Shown here: in pieces, positions 1-10,482 of the stretch
Position numbering within the stretch: the first letter of the stretch is position 1
Layout: every line of letters begins with the position of its first letter
Assembly: GCA_014898415.1 (NCBI GenBank)
Contig: RCTD01000008.1
Span: forward strand, 248,001-312,000
DNA: 64,000 nucleotides
Direction: 5' to 3'
DNA from: Stromatinia cepivora
Lineage: Eukaryota > Ascomycota > Leotiomycetes > Helotiales > Sclerotiniaceae
Notes under the pieces: model-generated
Databases searched by the model: none
Told to the model about the DNA's origin: nothing
The model's input: the letters and a program-made list of their open reading frames with translations, nothing else
Translations under genes and position numbers: made by a program

Positions 1-201
1 AAGAGGAACTAGATAGAGCTTACGAGACTTTGTTCCAGAATACTTCCACTTCTTGCTCTGTGGTGCAGTCGAGCTGCCAGAGCTTTCTGCTTTGTGTCAA
101 ATCAAGTGTGGCTAAGATGATTGATTTCGAAACTTACTTGATGAGTACCTGGGTTCAACCTGTTGCGTTTCTTGAAGAGTCTTCGATTGCTTGTTGCTCT
201 C

Positions 202-978
202 TTAGGTCAAGTCAATAACCACGGAGCCTAATGAATGCTGTGCAGGTATAACCACAGTGGGCTGATCTGCTTCGCGGGGTTCGGGTCTATCTGGTGTTGA
301 TTGCCCCTCATTCTCCTCAGTCAAGTCGATGACAAAAGAGCTCAACGAATGCTGCGCAACTATAGCTATAGTGGGCTGATCTGCTTCGCCAGGTTCGGAT
401 TTGATAAGCTTATCATCAGTCACCCCTGAGGCTTCTGAGTGGTTCGGGGAGGGCCCGGACTCGCAGACTGTGACAGCAACCACTGCTGAGGCTTCTGAGT
501 GGTTTGGGTAGGGCTCGGAGCCGTAGACTGTCTCAGCAACCATTCCTGAGACTGGAGCCTGCAAACAGTTGGGAAGAAGATTGATATTATTGTTGTCGAC
601 TGCACAAACTGGAACCAACGGCGAAGAGGCTGCTGCAGATAAATCCGAAGCTAGTTTTGTAGTCGAATCCGGTACATATGATTTTGAGGAGCTGGCAGTG
701 ACTGGTGATGCTGCTTTTGCTGATCGGACATCGTTGTCAAAGGAGTCGATTTCAGGACAAAATTTCTCCAACGGCATATTCATATTTTCATCTATCCAAT
801 CTGTATCCGTAGAGTACGCTGCAAATCAGTGACGTCTCATATGTAGCTGTCAGATTGCGAGGAAGCACGTACCTATACTACTGTCGCTGATGCTGTCGCT
901 GATGCTGTCACTGATGCTGTCGTAGGGTTCTAAGGTATGAGTTATCGAGATCGTAGTGACGGGAGATGTTGAAGTCAT
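202..978 (-). CDS. Hypothetical protein with tandem SUMO-interaction-like motifs
   Basis: Two exons, 978-873 and 818-202, joined across a 54-nt intron (GTACGT donor, GCAG acceptor, phases match), give about 240 residues. I start at the ATG at 978; the longer frame begins with GTG. Residues 198-202 and 236-240 are both VIDLT, the first followed by acidic residues, which is the classic layout of a SUMO-interacting motif. IKSE at 174-177 fits the SUMO attachment consensus. The protein is built of internal repeats (PNHSEAS twice, EADQPT twice) and a run of DSIS units. It stops right after the second VIDLT, and the frame stays open for 29 more codons beyond the TAA, so the end may be a recent truncation. 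Function is inferred from motifs only. Confidence 0.5.
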
Positions 979-1330
979 CGTGATGGATAGCTGGATTGAG
1001 ATGGAAGAAGTTTTGATTGAAAAGAAAGATCGATGGAGAAGCTCAGAACTGGACACAGCTCATCTTCTTATACTGGCTCTCTTCTCAGGATCCTTGACCA
1101 TTGAAGCTCGTCTTATGACCTCTTTACCCCTGGCGGAAGCAATATGCAAGGCCCTTCTCTCGAAACACCGTTATCTAGGATGACGAGAGGTGGTCCGCAG
1201 TCTCTAGCTTGGGCGCGTAAAGAGACAGTGTACATACAGGACCTTCCCCTGTATGACGAGCTTGAAGGCATTCTGCTTAGGCAGATCGCGCTATCCCGCG
1301 CTATTTCGGGTCCTTAAGGTTGTTCTTATG

Positions 1331-1659
1331 CCTCCTATCACAACGATGCATTGCCTCGCAACAGACTACTAGATCTAACACAGCTGCAGGTCTCAGCTCT
1401 CGAGCAATCATTCGTACTGGTAAACGTTCCTTGCCGCGTCAAGACAACTTGTGAGGCTTCGTCACTCATGAAATTCGGTAAATCTTTCTCCTATGCCTCC
1501 TATCATCACGATGCATTGCCTCCCAACACACTACTAGATCTAACACAGCTGCAGGTCTCAGCCCTCGAGCAATCATTCGTACTGGTAGACCTTCCTTGCC
1601 GCATCAAGACAACTGTGAGGCTTCGTCACTCATGAAACTCGGTAACTCTTTCTCCTAGA
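1331..1659. repeat. Tandem duplication, two copies of 165/164 bp
   Basis: Copy 1 is 1331-1495 and copy 2 is 1496-1659. They are nearly identical with a few substitutions and one deleted base. Both copies contain the same open stretch, LLDLTQLQVSALEQSFVLV, on the plus strand, but no ATG-led gene is evident. The rest of 979-2237 holds nothing else I can support. Confidence 0.85.
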
Positions 1660-2237
1660 ACAACCATCTTGTCAGCTGGACTAGACCCTTCTGCCCGCCG
1701 TCACCTACACTCAGCCCATGTACTCAACCATAAATAACATCCTAGCAGCATACAGAGTCCCATACTACAAGATTGAATCTCCTCCAATTGATCTCAAGGT
1801 GACAATGGATTCGAGGTACATGTGGCCCGCAAGAATGTATCACTTAAGACCTTGTATGCATGTGCATGGTACACAAGGCAGATTAGAGACACCAAAATAT
1901 TTCTCCCTTATCTGCTTCTTTCTACTTATATCATTGCGGTTCCTTCCTGCACTTTTTCACTTCGAAGTTCATCAACACCATTCCCTTTGATTTTCGTACT
2001 CTACGCCAGTGATTTATAGAACTCTTCTGTTCGTTCAGCATCACGGTTAAAACACGTTCACAAAGGGCTATCTCTGTGCCGAGGACACGTTCACAAACAG
2101 TCAACTATCTTAAAGCTCAACACTGTCCAATTGGACCTAGGCTCCGAAAGGTAACCGAGCTATTTAGCTTTACTTGTATTTTCATCGAGCTGACAAGATT
2201 TCACAAGTTCAAAATCCGAATCGATCCACTGTCAAAT

Positions 2238-2540
2238 ATGAAGACAAGAGCCGCTCGTACAGATCAAGTATCTGTATTTATAGAGCATACAGAGCGTGAA
2301 GGCCGGGAAACCTGCGAAGACTGTGAAGGCTGTGAAGGCTATGAAGGCTGTAAAGGCTGTAGAGGCAGCTGTGTAAGCTGTGACGGCTGTAAAGACTGTG
2401 AAGACAGTGAAGACAATGAAGACAGTAAAGACTGTGAAGCCGCTGAGCATGAGAATCACAAGATTGTGATATACAATACTCTAGAGCAATATACTCTAAC
2501 AGTACCGGAACAGACTCAGCTTGTTGATCACCTACTGTAA
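2238..2540 (+). CDS. Hypothetical Cys/Glu-rich repeat protein
   Basis: An ATG-led frame of 100 codons; an upstream GTG at 2076 extends it in frame. Its core is a run of three-residue units of the C-E-G / C-E-D type encoded by a 9-bp minisatellite. The flanking part (about 25 residues before and 40 after) is not repetitive, and the tail YTLTVPEQTQLVDHLL reads like ordinary coding sequence. Because the 9-bp period keeps several frames open on both strands, an open frame alone is weak evidence. I do not recognise the family. The frame stops only three bases before another open frame (2544-2726), so the gene may be longer or broken. Confidence 0.3.
   Translation: MKTRAARTDQVSVFIEHTEREGRETCEDCEGCEGYEGCKGCRGSCVSCDGCKDCEDSEDNEDSKDCEAAEHENHKIVIYNTLEQYTLTVPEQTQLVDHLL
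2313..2441. repeat. 9-bp minisatellite (TGTGAAGGC-like)
   Basis: About fourteen degenerate 9-bp units of the form TGTGAAGGC / TGTGAAGAC run through this stretch. They encode Cys-Glu-Gly/Asp on the plus strand and keep two minus-strand frames open as well. Confidence 0.8.
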
Positions 2541-2960
2541 AGGGTGAAACATAACGTCTTACAAGAATTAATTGTGGGACGAATTGATGGGCAGAAAGTG
2601 AATTATATGCTTGGACAGTGGCTGGAGACGTATAGTATGATGGATCAAGGTGTACCAACCGGAAAGGCAAAATTAAAGATTGAATGGCCTTACCTCACTG
2701 TCGCTATATCGTCACCCTGCTGCTAGTCAAATTAGGCCATCATGATTGTTGATTCACCTTGATGTCGGAGCGGGGTAACTAGGTACCTTACCTCGCACCC
2801 TAGAACCTTAAATGCTTATTTTTAAAAAGCTTTGAGACACAGATCCTGTTCATACATATTAGCCACAAGCAAACAACCCTCTCGCCCAAAGCTCGCCGCA
2901 ATTACACCACACGAAGGACCTTCGATTACCTCAACCAGCAATTCCCCACCTCAACACGAG

Positions 2961-3436
2961 ATGTCTTCTACGGTATGTACGATCGTATCATTTCTGCTCA
3001 GGCCCATTAATTGAATCATCCTCTAGAATCAGTCCAACAGCCAAACATCAGGTGGAGATACGAATTCAGCTTCGAACAATGCAATCATGGAAGGTGCCAC
3101 AGATAGAGGTTAGTAGCAATCTAAATGAAGTACAGTCTCATATATCTCAGCTAATAGACTTATCTAGCAACAGTCCCTTGGTGGGCTACTCAAGCACATT
3201 GCATCAATTGCTTGAAACGATTCTTGGAAATTGGGATTGATACAAAATGTCTCGATCGCGAGGGGCAGCACTATCAACAATGTGTACGAGATGGATGTGC
3301 TTGTATCGCTATCAATCATGATTGCATAGGGCCGTACATCATGTACATCGGGAGCTTGATGGAAGACCCAAATGAGGCACATTATTACAAGCAGAGTTTG
3401 ATGAAAGCTCTGGAAAGAATGCCTGCAAGCTTGTAG
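2961..3436 (+). CDS. Small Cys-containing hypothetical protein, 3 exons
   Basis: Exons 2961-2972, 3027-3108 and 3168-3436 are joined by introns of 54 nt (GTATGT..CTCTAG) and 59 nt (GTTAGT..ATCTAG). Phases match at both junctions and give 120 residues. The N-terminal 30 residues are Ser/Asn-rich and likely disordered. The rest is a compact domain with six cysteines (spaced C..C near residues 42-45, then C, C, C.C, C) that starts WWATQAHCINCLKRFLEIG. No signal peptide is visible. I do not recognise the family. The perfect three-exon splice supports a real gene, although no single frame over 75 codons exists here. Confidence 0.6.
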
Positions 3437-4286
3437 AAATAGTTTTTGGCAGGGCCATAACTGAGATTCTCAGGTGTTATTATACCAATTTGTTAGCAGG
3501 GGTATATTTTACTTCTTCACTTATCATTTGTATTTATCACAGAGATTCTCCTTCTTCTCTCTCCCAACCCGCTGCGTATCACTGTTTCTCGTATCTCTTG
3601 CAGTCCATTGGTTTTATGACTATATCCTTTTATTGATTCGTGGTTACTTACCCAGACTCAGGCCGGAGGCGATGATACATCTGTTTTTCAACCTCAAACT
3701 CGTCATCCCATAGAAACCATCCCTTGAAGCTCACCAGCGCGAGAGCCTGCATGCCCATTGCTACAATTGTGACATTATCTCTCCTACAAGATTACTATAC
3801 ACATTACATATACAATCGTATTCCCCTATCCAAATGATAATACTATCCTCAGCAATACAATTCCGGTGTTGCGACTGCGAACAAGATTTCAAAAATGAAA
3901 AGGTATTTACAGATCACCTTCGTTATAGTTAGGTACATGAACTACGGAAAAAGACCGATAAAGGCGATCAGCAAATAAAGTACAACAAATGCTAAAGAAC
4001 TTTCAAAAATCAGATTGCATTGAAACAGCATCTAATATCGGTGTAATATAAGCTGCTCAATGATATCATATACATAATGGATGTAGAATACAAAAAGCAT
4101 TTTAATTACTTATCGGCCCAATTGTATTATTTGGTGACTGGAAGATATATATCTGGGATGACGAAGACGAAACTGAATGCAGCTATTGCAGCGAATGATA
4201 CTGGAAGAATTATAACTTCAGGAGGAGATTATAAAAACACACATATATATAGCGGTTTTGAAGATAGATAAACATTCATTTGATAT
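3437..4286. other. Intergenic, AT-rich
   Basis: No convincing gene. One ATG-led 64-codon plus-strand frame (4077-4271) lacks splice support and is probably chance. Confidence 0.5.
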
Positions 4287-5851
4287 TTACGCCGCTGTTC
4301 TGGTTCGTTTATACACATTGCTACCAATTTCCGAGATATTCCTTTTCCTGGACAAGCCCTTGCTGCTCTTCTCGTCGACCAATATCCGAAATTGACATTC
4401 AACTTTATAACACGTATACTGCTCCTTATTACCTGCGCGAGCAGCACTACCTAATTTTAGAAAATCGTCCATCAGAAAAGTCATCTCAGCACCACGTTGA
4501 AATGTGTTGATTGACTTGATGAGTCCAGCTATATCTGAGACAAGCAATCGACGCGTCGAATCTTGCAACTCGGAGGTGCTGCTTGAATCTGTCGGGTCGT
4601 AGAACAACAGTGCAGAGCACCAGGGTCTAATAGCGTCGAACTTTGCAACATCAGACTCACGGACACTTTCACCAAGACTAAGTAACTTGGAAGTCAATCC
4701 TCTATGTCCTAGAACATTTGGATTTAGTTTCGCTGCTGCATCCAACCACTCCTTAAATTCTGACCCCAGAGCCTCCCAGGTAGCGAGTTGTTGGCTTACT
4801 TCTCGAATATCGGCGAGGTATTCTTCATCCAGTTCTCGAGCATTCGACTCGAATTGGTATTCGCTATCCAGTTGTCTAGCATTGGACTCGGCGAGGTATT
4901 CCTCATCCGAGTTCACCTCCACCTCAAGGTATGTTTCAACATGTCCTGAACCCTTGTAATCATCGTCAAAGTGCGAGTCTTCTCCAACATCTGACAGTTC
5001 TTCACGGTCAGGCGAGAAAATACCGTGGCACACCTGCACAGGACTCGCTGTTACTGGAACAATAGCTTCGTTTATGTTGGGTGATGACTTTGTATCTACA
5101 TATGCGATCAATGGTGAACGGGGAACCTGCACTTCCGTCGGCCTTTGTGTATCGTTTGCGGTGTATAGTGGCGGTGGTTGATCCTGAGGTTCCTTATGTT
5201 TAAAATGCGTCCAGTTCACTAGCATAATGCCTTGTTGAGAGTATATCTTCCTCATATCAGATTCGCAGATCTCTGCACTTGTATCACAGAAGCGCTCGCG
5301 AATCTCTTTCAAATGTTGCCGCGCATAATCGCTAGGTCTAATATATACCTTAAATTTCTTCATGAGAGATAAAGACTTGATCGCACGGATCAATTTGCTG
5401 GAGGTTTCGTTGAAGGGGCAGATAGTTGTAGATTCCTTCTCCCTTGAACAACAAATCCCGTAAATCGAATATCAAATTTTAGAACAATAACACGTTCTAA
5501 ATTGCTTATACTGGCTTCGTGAAGGGCGGATGCGTCAAGGTGGGACAAATCATTAAGCTCCTGTATCGGAAGATCCTTCGAGGCATATTCAAAGTCACCA
5601 TGTGGTGGAACAGCCAATAACATATACATGTGATGACGCTTGCCAGAAATCTTGATAGCCACCTTAAGTGAGAACTGTATATGAACATGTCGTTTAGAAT
5701 CGCAGACCACTTTCATAATAATGTCAACATTTTTTTTGTTACCAGGCATGCAAGAACCTAGTGTCCAACAGCTGTCCTTATCAACCCACTTTATATATAC
5801 TCTCTCCGTAAGGAGATTCTCCAGCCCAAGTATTTCGATCGGAGTCGCCAT
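4287..5851 (-). pseudogene. Frame-disrupted hypothetical gene with acidic middle and basic tail
   Basis: The N-terminal frame runs from the ATG at 5851 to a stop at 5390 (153 codons). The C-terminal frame overlaps it and runs to 4287 (about 368 codons). No GT..AG intron joins them. Around 5455-5365 the third frame is also open and reads like protein (RDLLFKGEGIYNYLPL), so two small indels are the simplest explanation. The C-terminal part has a near-duplicated acidic segment (DEEYLAESNARQL and similar), a predicted helical region, and a tail with RKR and KRTR clusters that could be a nuclear localisation signal. I do not recognise the family. An assembly error is possible. Confidence 0.5.
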
Positions 5852-5985
5852 GTCGTGCGCTATAATTGTGATCAGCTATGAACGTGATGAAGGACAATTG
5901 TATTAGCAAGAATGACCCCACACTATGTGTGTATCCCACCCGCCCAGGCTAAGAGAGCAGCCTTGACTCTTTGGCACCGGAAGTA

Positions 5986-6340
5986 TCAGGGCGTCCCCAA
6001 GCGGCAGATACTGAGGAACCGTAACCACCGACTCGATGCAAACCGTGTCAGGGGGTCCCCAAGCAATAAATACCGAGGAACTGTAACCACCGATTTGGTA
6101 CGTATTGTCAGGGTGTCCCCAAGCGGCAGATACTGAGGAACCATAACCATCGACTCGATGCAAACCGTGTCAGGGTGTCCCCAAGCAGTAAATACCGAGG
6201 AACCGTAACCACCGACTTGGTATGTACTATCAGGGTGTCCCCAAGCGGCAGATACTGAGGAACCGTAACCACCGACTCGATGCAAACCGTGTCAGGGTGT
6301 CCCCAAGCAGCAAATACCGAGGAACCGTAACCACCGACCT
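5986..6340. repeat. Dimeric minisatellite with alternating 62/60-bp half-units
   Basis: The anchor TCCCCAAGC begins at 5994, 6056, 6116, 6178, 6238 and 6300, so spacings are 62, 60, 62, 60, 62. Two half-unit types alternate: one carries GGCAGATACTGAGG and ACTCGATGCAAACC, the other AATACCGAGG and TTGGTA. The true period is therefore a 122-bp dimer. Every unit shares AACCGTAACCACCGA or a one-base variant. The frames open across it are artefacts of the period. Confidence 0.9.
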
Positions 6341-6946
6341 TTGTACGAAGTATATAAAGACGTTAGAGGAAATATTGCACGAGAATAATGTAGATAATAC
6401 TGCGATGGTCGATGTAGATGTAGGTGATAGAAGTGAAGATAGAAATGATAGAATAGAGATGAAGATAAACGAGATACCAAGCAGAAAAATTGATATTAAC
6501 AATAAGTGGTTGGATTCGCTTGTATGTATTGTGGGCTACGTTCACCTATGTTCACCAAGAGTGTAGCAATTAGAGGACGTAGAGGTTACCGTAACCAATG
6601 AATAAATGTAATTGGAAAAGAAAAAGTAATTGTAGGTGGTCCCACTTAAGCTGGTTTCAGCATGCGCTTTAGTGGGCGCACGCAAGACCACGGGCGAATG
6701 CAAGTTCAAAAAGAAAAAAGTACATCTAAATATATGGGACCTTCAGCATGTTTTTCTATCTCTCTCTATATGATCCGGTGTTCCGTAGAAAACACTGTCA
6801 CCGTCATGTGACCCGGTCTGTACAATATAATGCCTGCGTAGAATGAGGGCTGGCCTGTGCGGGGGTCCGTGCAGCCACTTTAGCTCGATTCTGTGCCTTA
6901 TGCTTTAGGGTTACCTCTTTATATCTTCATTTAAAATCACTTCATT
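6341..6946. other. Intergenic
   Basis: No supported gene. Sequence before 6947 contains a pyrimidine-rich stretch and is the presumed promoter of the following small gene. Confidence 0.4.
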
Positions 6947-7180
6947 ATGCCACGCCCGGGACGCTACACCATCTGCCGTACAAGGGTGCCGGCTACGTTC
7001 GAGGATACAAAATGCAGCCGGTGTATCAAGCGGGAGCAGGTGCCCTGGGCTGAGCGGACAGTCGACCGGTGCTCAACATGCAAGTGCGACCGGCCTGTAA
7101 GTGCTCAGATACCCAAGCTTGCCTTATTCTCTTCCCAGCCAACAGAGAGAACATCCAAACCCTTTCCCGTTCCATTCTGA
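6947..7180 (+). CDS. Small putative zinc-binding Cys-rich protein
   Basis: An ATG-led frame with two CxxC-type pairs (CSRC and CSTC, then C two residues on) plus an earlier Cys; the first 50 codons (6947-7096) are the convincing part. A GTAAGT donor at 7097 and CCCAG acceptor ending 7138 define a possible 42-nt intron. Because 42 is a multiple of three, spliced and unspliced forms both end at the same TGA. Spliced length is 63 residues, unspliced 77. No signal peptide. The family is not recognised; the Cys spacing merely suggests metal binding. Confidence 0.4.
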   Translation: MPRPGRYTICRTRVPATFEDTKCSRCIKREQVPWAERTVDRCSTCKCDRPVSAQIPKLALFSSQPTERTSKPFPVPF

Positions 7181-7430
7181 AGCCATTTTATTCTTCCTGA
7201 CTTGAATATCTTAGATGCCAAAGCCTAACAATATATTAGATAAATGATAAATCGAGCTTTATCCATAATACCTCCTTCTTTCTGCCTTCTCCTCCGCTCT
7301 TTCTTTCAATCTCTTCTTTTCCCTTTCCCTTACCCCCCTCTAATTGACGATTTCGTTGAAGATCATGTAGTAAGCCTTCCGCATTCCCTTTATTAATACT
7401 ACTTTCCTATTCTGTCTCATCGATATAAAC

Positions 7431-7970
7431 TTATTCTAAATTGATAAGCATCATTCGATCATCAACATCCATAACATTATCCAACTTAGTATCTCCATGA
7501 ATTACTCCATAACAAATTAATGCCTTATAAACTTCCCCTAGCTTTCTCTTAAAGTCTTTATCTTCTCCATATTTCATCATAATATCATATAATCTTTGAC
7601 CAACAATTTTCAAGAAAACCAAAGTAGGCGATCTATTGTATATTACCTCTCCATAGAAATAAAGTATGAATCTTCCTTGAAGAGACTGAAGGCAACGGTA
7701 TATACATTTTTCGACCTCAAACTCATCATCCCAATTAGGTTTACGTTTTTTGAGGATAATTGTAGGTGGTAGGAACCATTCGGGATAGAAAGGTTTGATA
7801 TATAAAAAGAAATTGAAAAATCTTTCAAATATCGAACGAATAAATAAAATCGGAATATAATCGAGGATCGATGGTTTTTTGATCTTGACTCGATAAACAA
7901 TTCGAAGTGAATCAATTCGTTCAGCAACAGTAGCAATAATCAATTCAGCCCTACCTCGAGCCCCTAACAT
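7431..7970 (-). pseudogene. Truncated protein-kinase-like gene
   Basis: The ATG at 7970 is preceded by an in-frame stop, giving 179 residues. A beta-3-like lysine (IILKKRK), an alpha-C-like glutamate (DEFEVEK) and a catalytic-loop-like motif VIHGDTKLDN are in the right order and spacing for a fungal protein-kinase-like (phosphotransferase) fold. The metal-binding position that should read IDLE or DFG reads INLE, and the frame stops at once after it, so the C-lobe is missing. The natural reading is a truncated, probably inactive relic; a short regulatory pseudokinase cannot be excluded. Locally AT-rich. Confidence 0.55.
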
Positions 7971-8349
7971 TTCCTATCAGCCTCATATAATTTGTGTTGT
8001 GGATTCTGATGAGTTCGGAGGACACTTCTAAAGGAAGAGCTGCAAAGGATCAGGTGGCAGAATTGAGAAGGCCGCTATGCATACTTGCTTGGCATTGGGC
8101 GTAACATCCTCAACGTAATGCCTCAGGCTATAACAGCGTAAATTCTGTGAAGTATAAGTTAGTGCCTATTAAAAGAATCAAACGGAAAACCCTCCCTCGT
8201 CAGCCTATTCAATAATGTCTAATATCTATTCTACAAAAATCAACCGACGAAAATGAACTCTGTTAGAAAGAGCCTCGACATAAACAATACTTTTTCGTCC
8301 CCCACATCGCACCTACACTCAAATCTGTCCAAAAAAAAACGAGGAAGCC

Positions 8350-8807
8350 ATGGCTGCGGTTGATAGAGGACACTTGGATGAGGAAAAGTTGACGGACGAT
8401 GCTCAGAGAGCAGCCCAAGCATGCCTAGAATTCCTCCTTCAAGCACGATACCGGCCTCAAGGAGATTATGAGATCTGCGACGATAGCCGTCTTAAAGAAA
8501 TTTCTGGCGCTTTTTATACAGAGTTTGCACCACTTGTCAAGGTACGGATTTGAAACATGGATTGGGATTTGGCTAATTTGCTATTTAGAAACGGAGTACC
8601 TGCGAAATCCGGCTCACAGCTCTACGATTCACAAAACGGGCGATGTTACCAGTGAAGGATGGGGCCTCCGTGGACTTAATTCCTATCATCATATCCAGCA
8701 GCCCGACAGTTGCGAACAAGGCTTTAATATTGGGATGGTCCTTGCATTTGACAAAGAATGAGATCGTGGAGCCGGAATGTTATTGTCTAGTAGTCTTGGC
8801 TCAATAG
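8350..8807 (+). CDS. Hypothetical protein, 2 exons
   Basis: Exons 8350-8541 and 8589-8807 are joined over a 47-nt intron (GTACGG..TTTAG) at phase 0 and give 136 residues. The first part is helical and charged (EEKLTDDAQRAAQACLEFLL); the second ends with a hydrophobic run and three cysteines. No signal peptide, and the family is not recognised. The TAG at 8805-8807 lies two bases from the stop codon of the opposite-strand gene, so the two transcripts must overlap at their 3' ends. Confidence 0.6.
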
Positions 8808-8809
8808 GG

Positions 8810-10358
8810 TTACCTTGTTGTAGTTGAATTGATGTTGACATCTGGAATAGTGAAAATCTGGGAGGCGTTCCACATATCATCAAACATTGCGAAATCATTC
8901 ATGGGGAATGAAGATGTCCAAAGGTCATCAAATTCTGGAGATAGGAAAGTTGTGGCTTTGAACATTTTTAGTTACGTGAGTAGAGAAATGATGTTTTAGC
9001 TTACTTATTTGATCTATGCCTTGCTGAACTGTCTCTGGTTCCTGCGGTGGATTCATTAGGTCTTCTTCTCTGGATTCATTTACAGAATTCTGCATCGTAC
9101 ATGCGCTGCCATTACCGATGGGATGTGGAGGATTATCTGTGCAACACGGTCAATGAGTTTTTCATCATGCAAAGTATATAAGGGAGGGTTTGATTATTGA
9201 GCTTACATCGATGGCTCGCTATTTGTGATAACATTTGGCTATGCTCGCCCTGGATAATTAAAGGTTGTTGCGGCTGGATCATGATCGCAGCAACGAGTCT
9301 TGGCTATGTATTAATGTTGACCGACAGCTGTCGCTTTGGATTTGGTTCTCCTTCGTTATGAATTGATAGTTTCCTTTTCTTGGATTTACTCCATGGTGAA
9401 AGACTTAGTTCCAACAGCGTTTCAACGTAAAACGTCGCCCTTTCCGCTCGATCAAGTATACCTGGTATCTCGTTCAGGATATTCGCTAGTTTGATGAAAT
9501 GGGATTTCCTACAGAAGCGGGATAATTAGAAAGATATAATGATTGCAATGAAGGTTTTCCACCTACAGATTAAAAGGAAGGTTATATACTGTAATGATAA
9601 TACCAAACTTCTTGTTCTCTAGGAATCTACTCCATTGTATCCCTACGAAGATACACTGATCCAAATTCGCCCTATTTATATTACTATTGTAATTATACAA
9701 ATATTCCCATATCTTTGTAACAGTGTTACTCTTGTCTTCCTTAGTAATACCAGTATGCCCTCACTTGATAGCCAAAGTTCTTGCTTCTATATCCCGAATA
9801 TGCCAGATGGCTAGGCTACCGATCACATCGAGAACTTTCGCAGCAGAGGATCTGACAATCTCAAACAGACCGCTATATAAAATGCTGTCAAGCAGTTCTC
9901 CTTTATTGACTAAACTTTGAGCATTCGTCATTTTGCAATAAACTTTTAACCCATTCAGCACATCCTCGAAATCAGTCGAGGCTTCGATCCTGTAACAATA
10001 GAGTGACAACTTTCTGATCTCGTATTGGCTGAATCCTTTCGTTTGCTGCAACAAAGGATATATAATTGGTGATTCAAATGATGCCGATCTGTTCTTGCCT
10101 TTACGCAATTCTACTGTCTGAAAGGAGAAAGATGAAGGCATTGAGAATAGCTCTTGGAGTCATATGAATATATCTGAACCCAAAAACTGGTCACAAGGGA
10201 CCTGATAGCTTATTGAATATACAGATAATGCATCGAGAATGTTGATAGCCTCGCTCAATTTCTGTTTTGCCTGGGGATTATTAAGTTAATAGGAAATCAG
10301 CCTTGTCAATGGTGTAGGAAAATACCTCGTCTATGTCATGAATCTCGATGGCGCTCAT
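8810..10358 (-). pseudogene. Decayed 5-exon gene, fungal transcription-factor-like
   Basis: Exons 10358-10326, 10270-9567, 9508-9207, 9136-9005 and 8955-8810 join in phase across introns of 55, 58, 70 and 49 nt, giving 439 codons. In-frame TGA at 10162-10160, TGA at 9763-9761 and TAG at 9306-9304 interrupt it. The text around each stop continues sensibly, for example FI*LQELFSM. The second stop could instead fall in an alternative 81-nt in-frame intron (GTGAGG..ACAATAG). The KSKKRKLS and NPKRQ clusters look like nuclear localisation signals. The C-terminus is rich in Asp/Trp/Phe (FDDLWTSSF, FDDMWNAS), like an acidic activation domain. No Zn2Cys6 domain is present, so the factor call is tentative. 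Confidence 0.55.
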
Positions 10359-10449
10359 ACTTCATTTAACATTGTATTGTATTACAAGTGTTATGCTAAA
10401 CTTCCCTCACGTTAGGTTTGCCGTTGGGAGCTGATCTATTAAAGAGGAG

Positions 10450-10482
10450 CTCCGAGGCCAGAAAGTGGATCTGGCCTCGGAG
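10450..10482. repeat. Perfect hairpin, 12-bp stem and 9-nt loop
   Basis: CTCCGAGGCCAG at 10450-10461 is exactly inverted at 10471-10482. It is GC-rich in an AT-rich spacer, about 90 bp upstream of the start of the minus-strand gene. The remainder of 10359-10927 shows no gene I can support. Confidence 0.75.

Noticed and set aside
2278..2670. 130-codon minus-strand frame rich in His/Leu/Ser
   Set aside because: It is a shadow of the 9-bp minisatellite on the opposite strand.
5986..6340. CRISPR-like array
   Set aside because: The spacer part is itself conserved, forming a dimeric minisatellite, and the organism is a fungus.
8810..10358. In-frame TGA codons as selenocysteine or programmed read-through
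   Set aside because: Other stops in the same frame and in neighbouring genes are TAG and TAA, and no read-through context or structured element is evident; decay is simpler.
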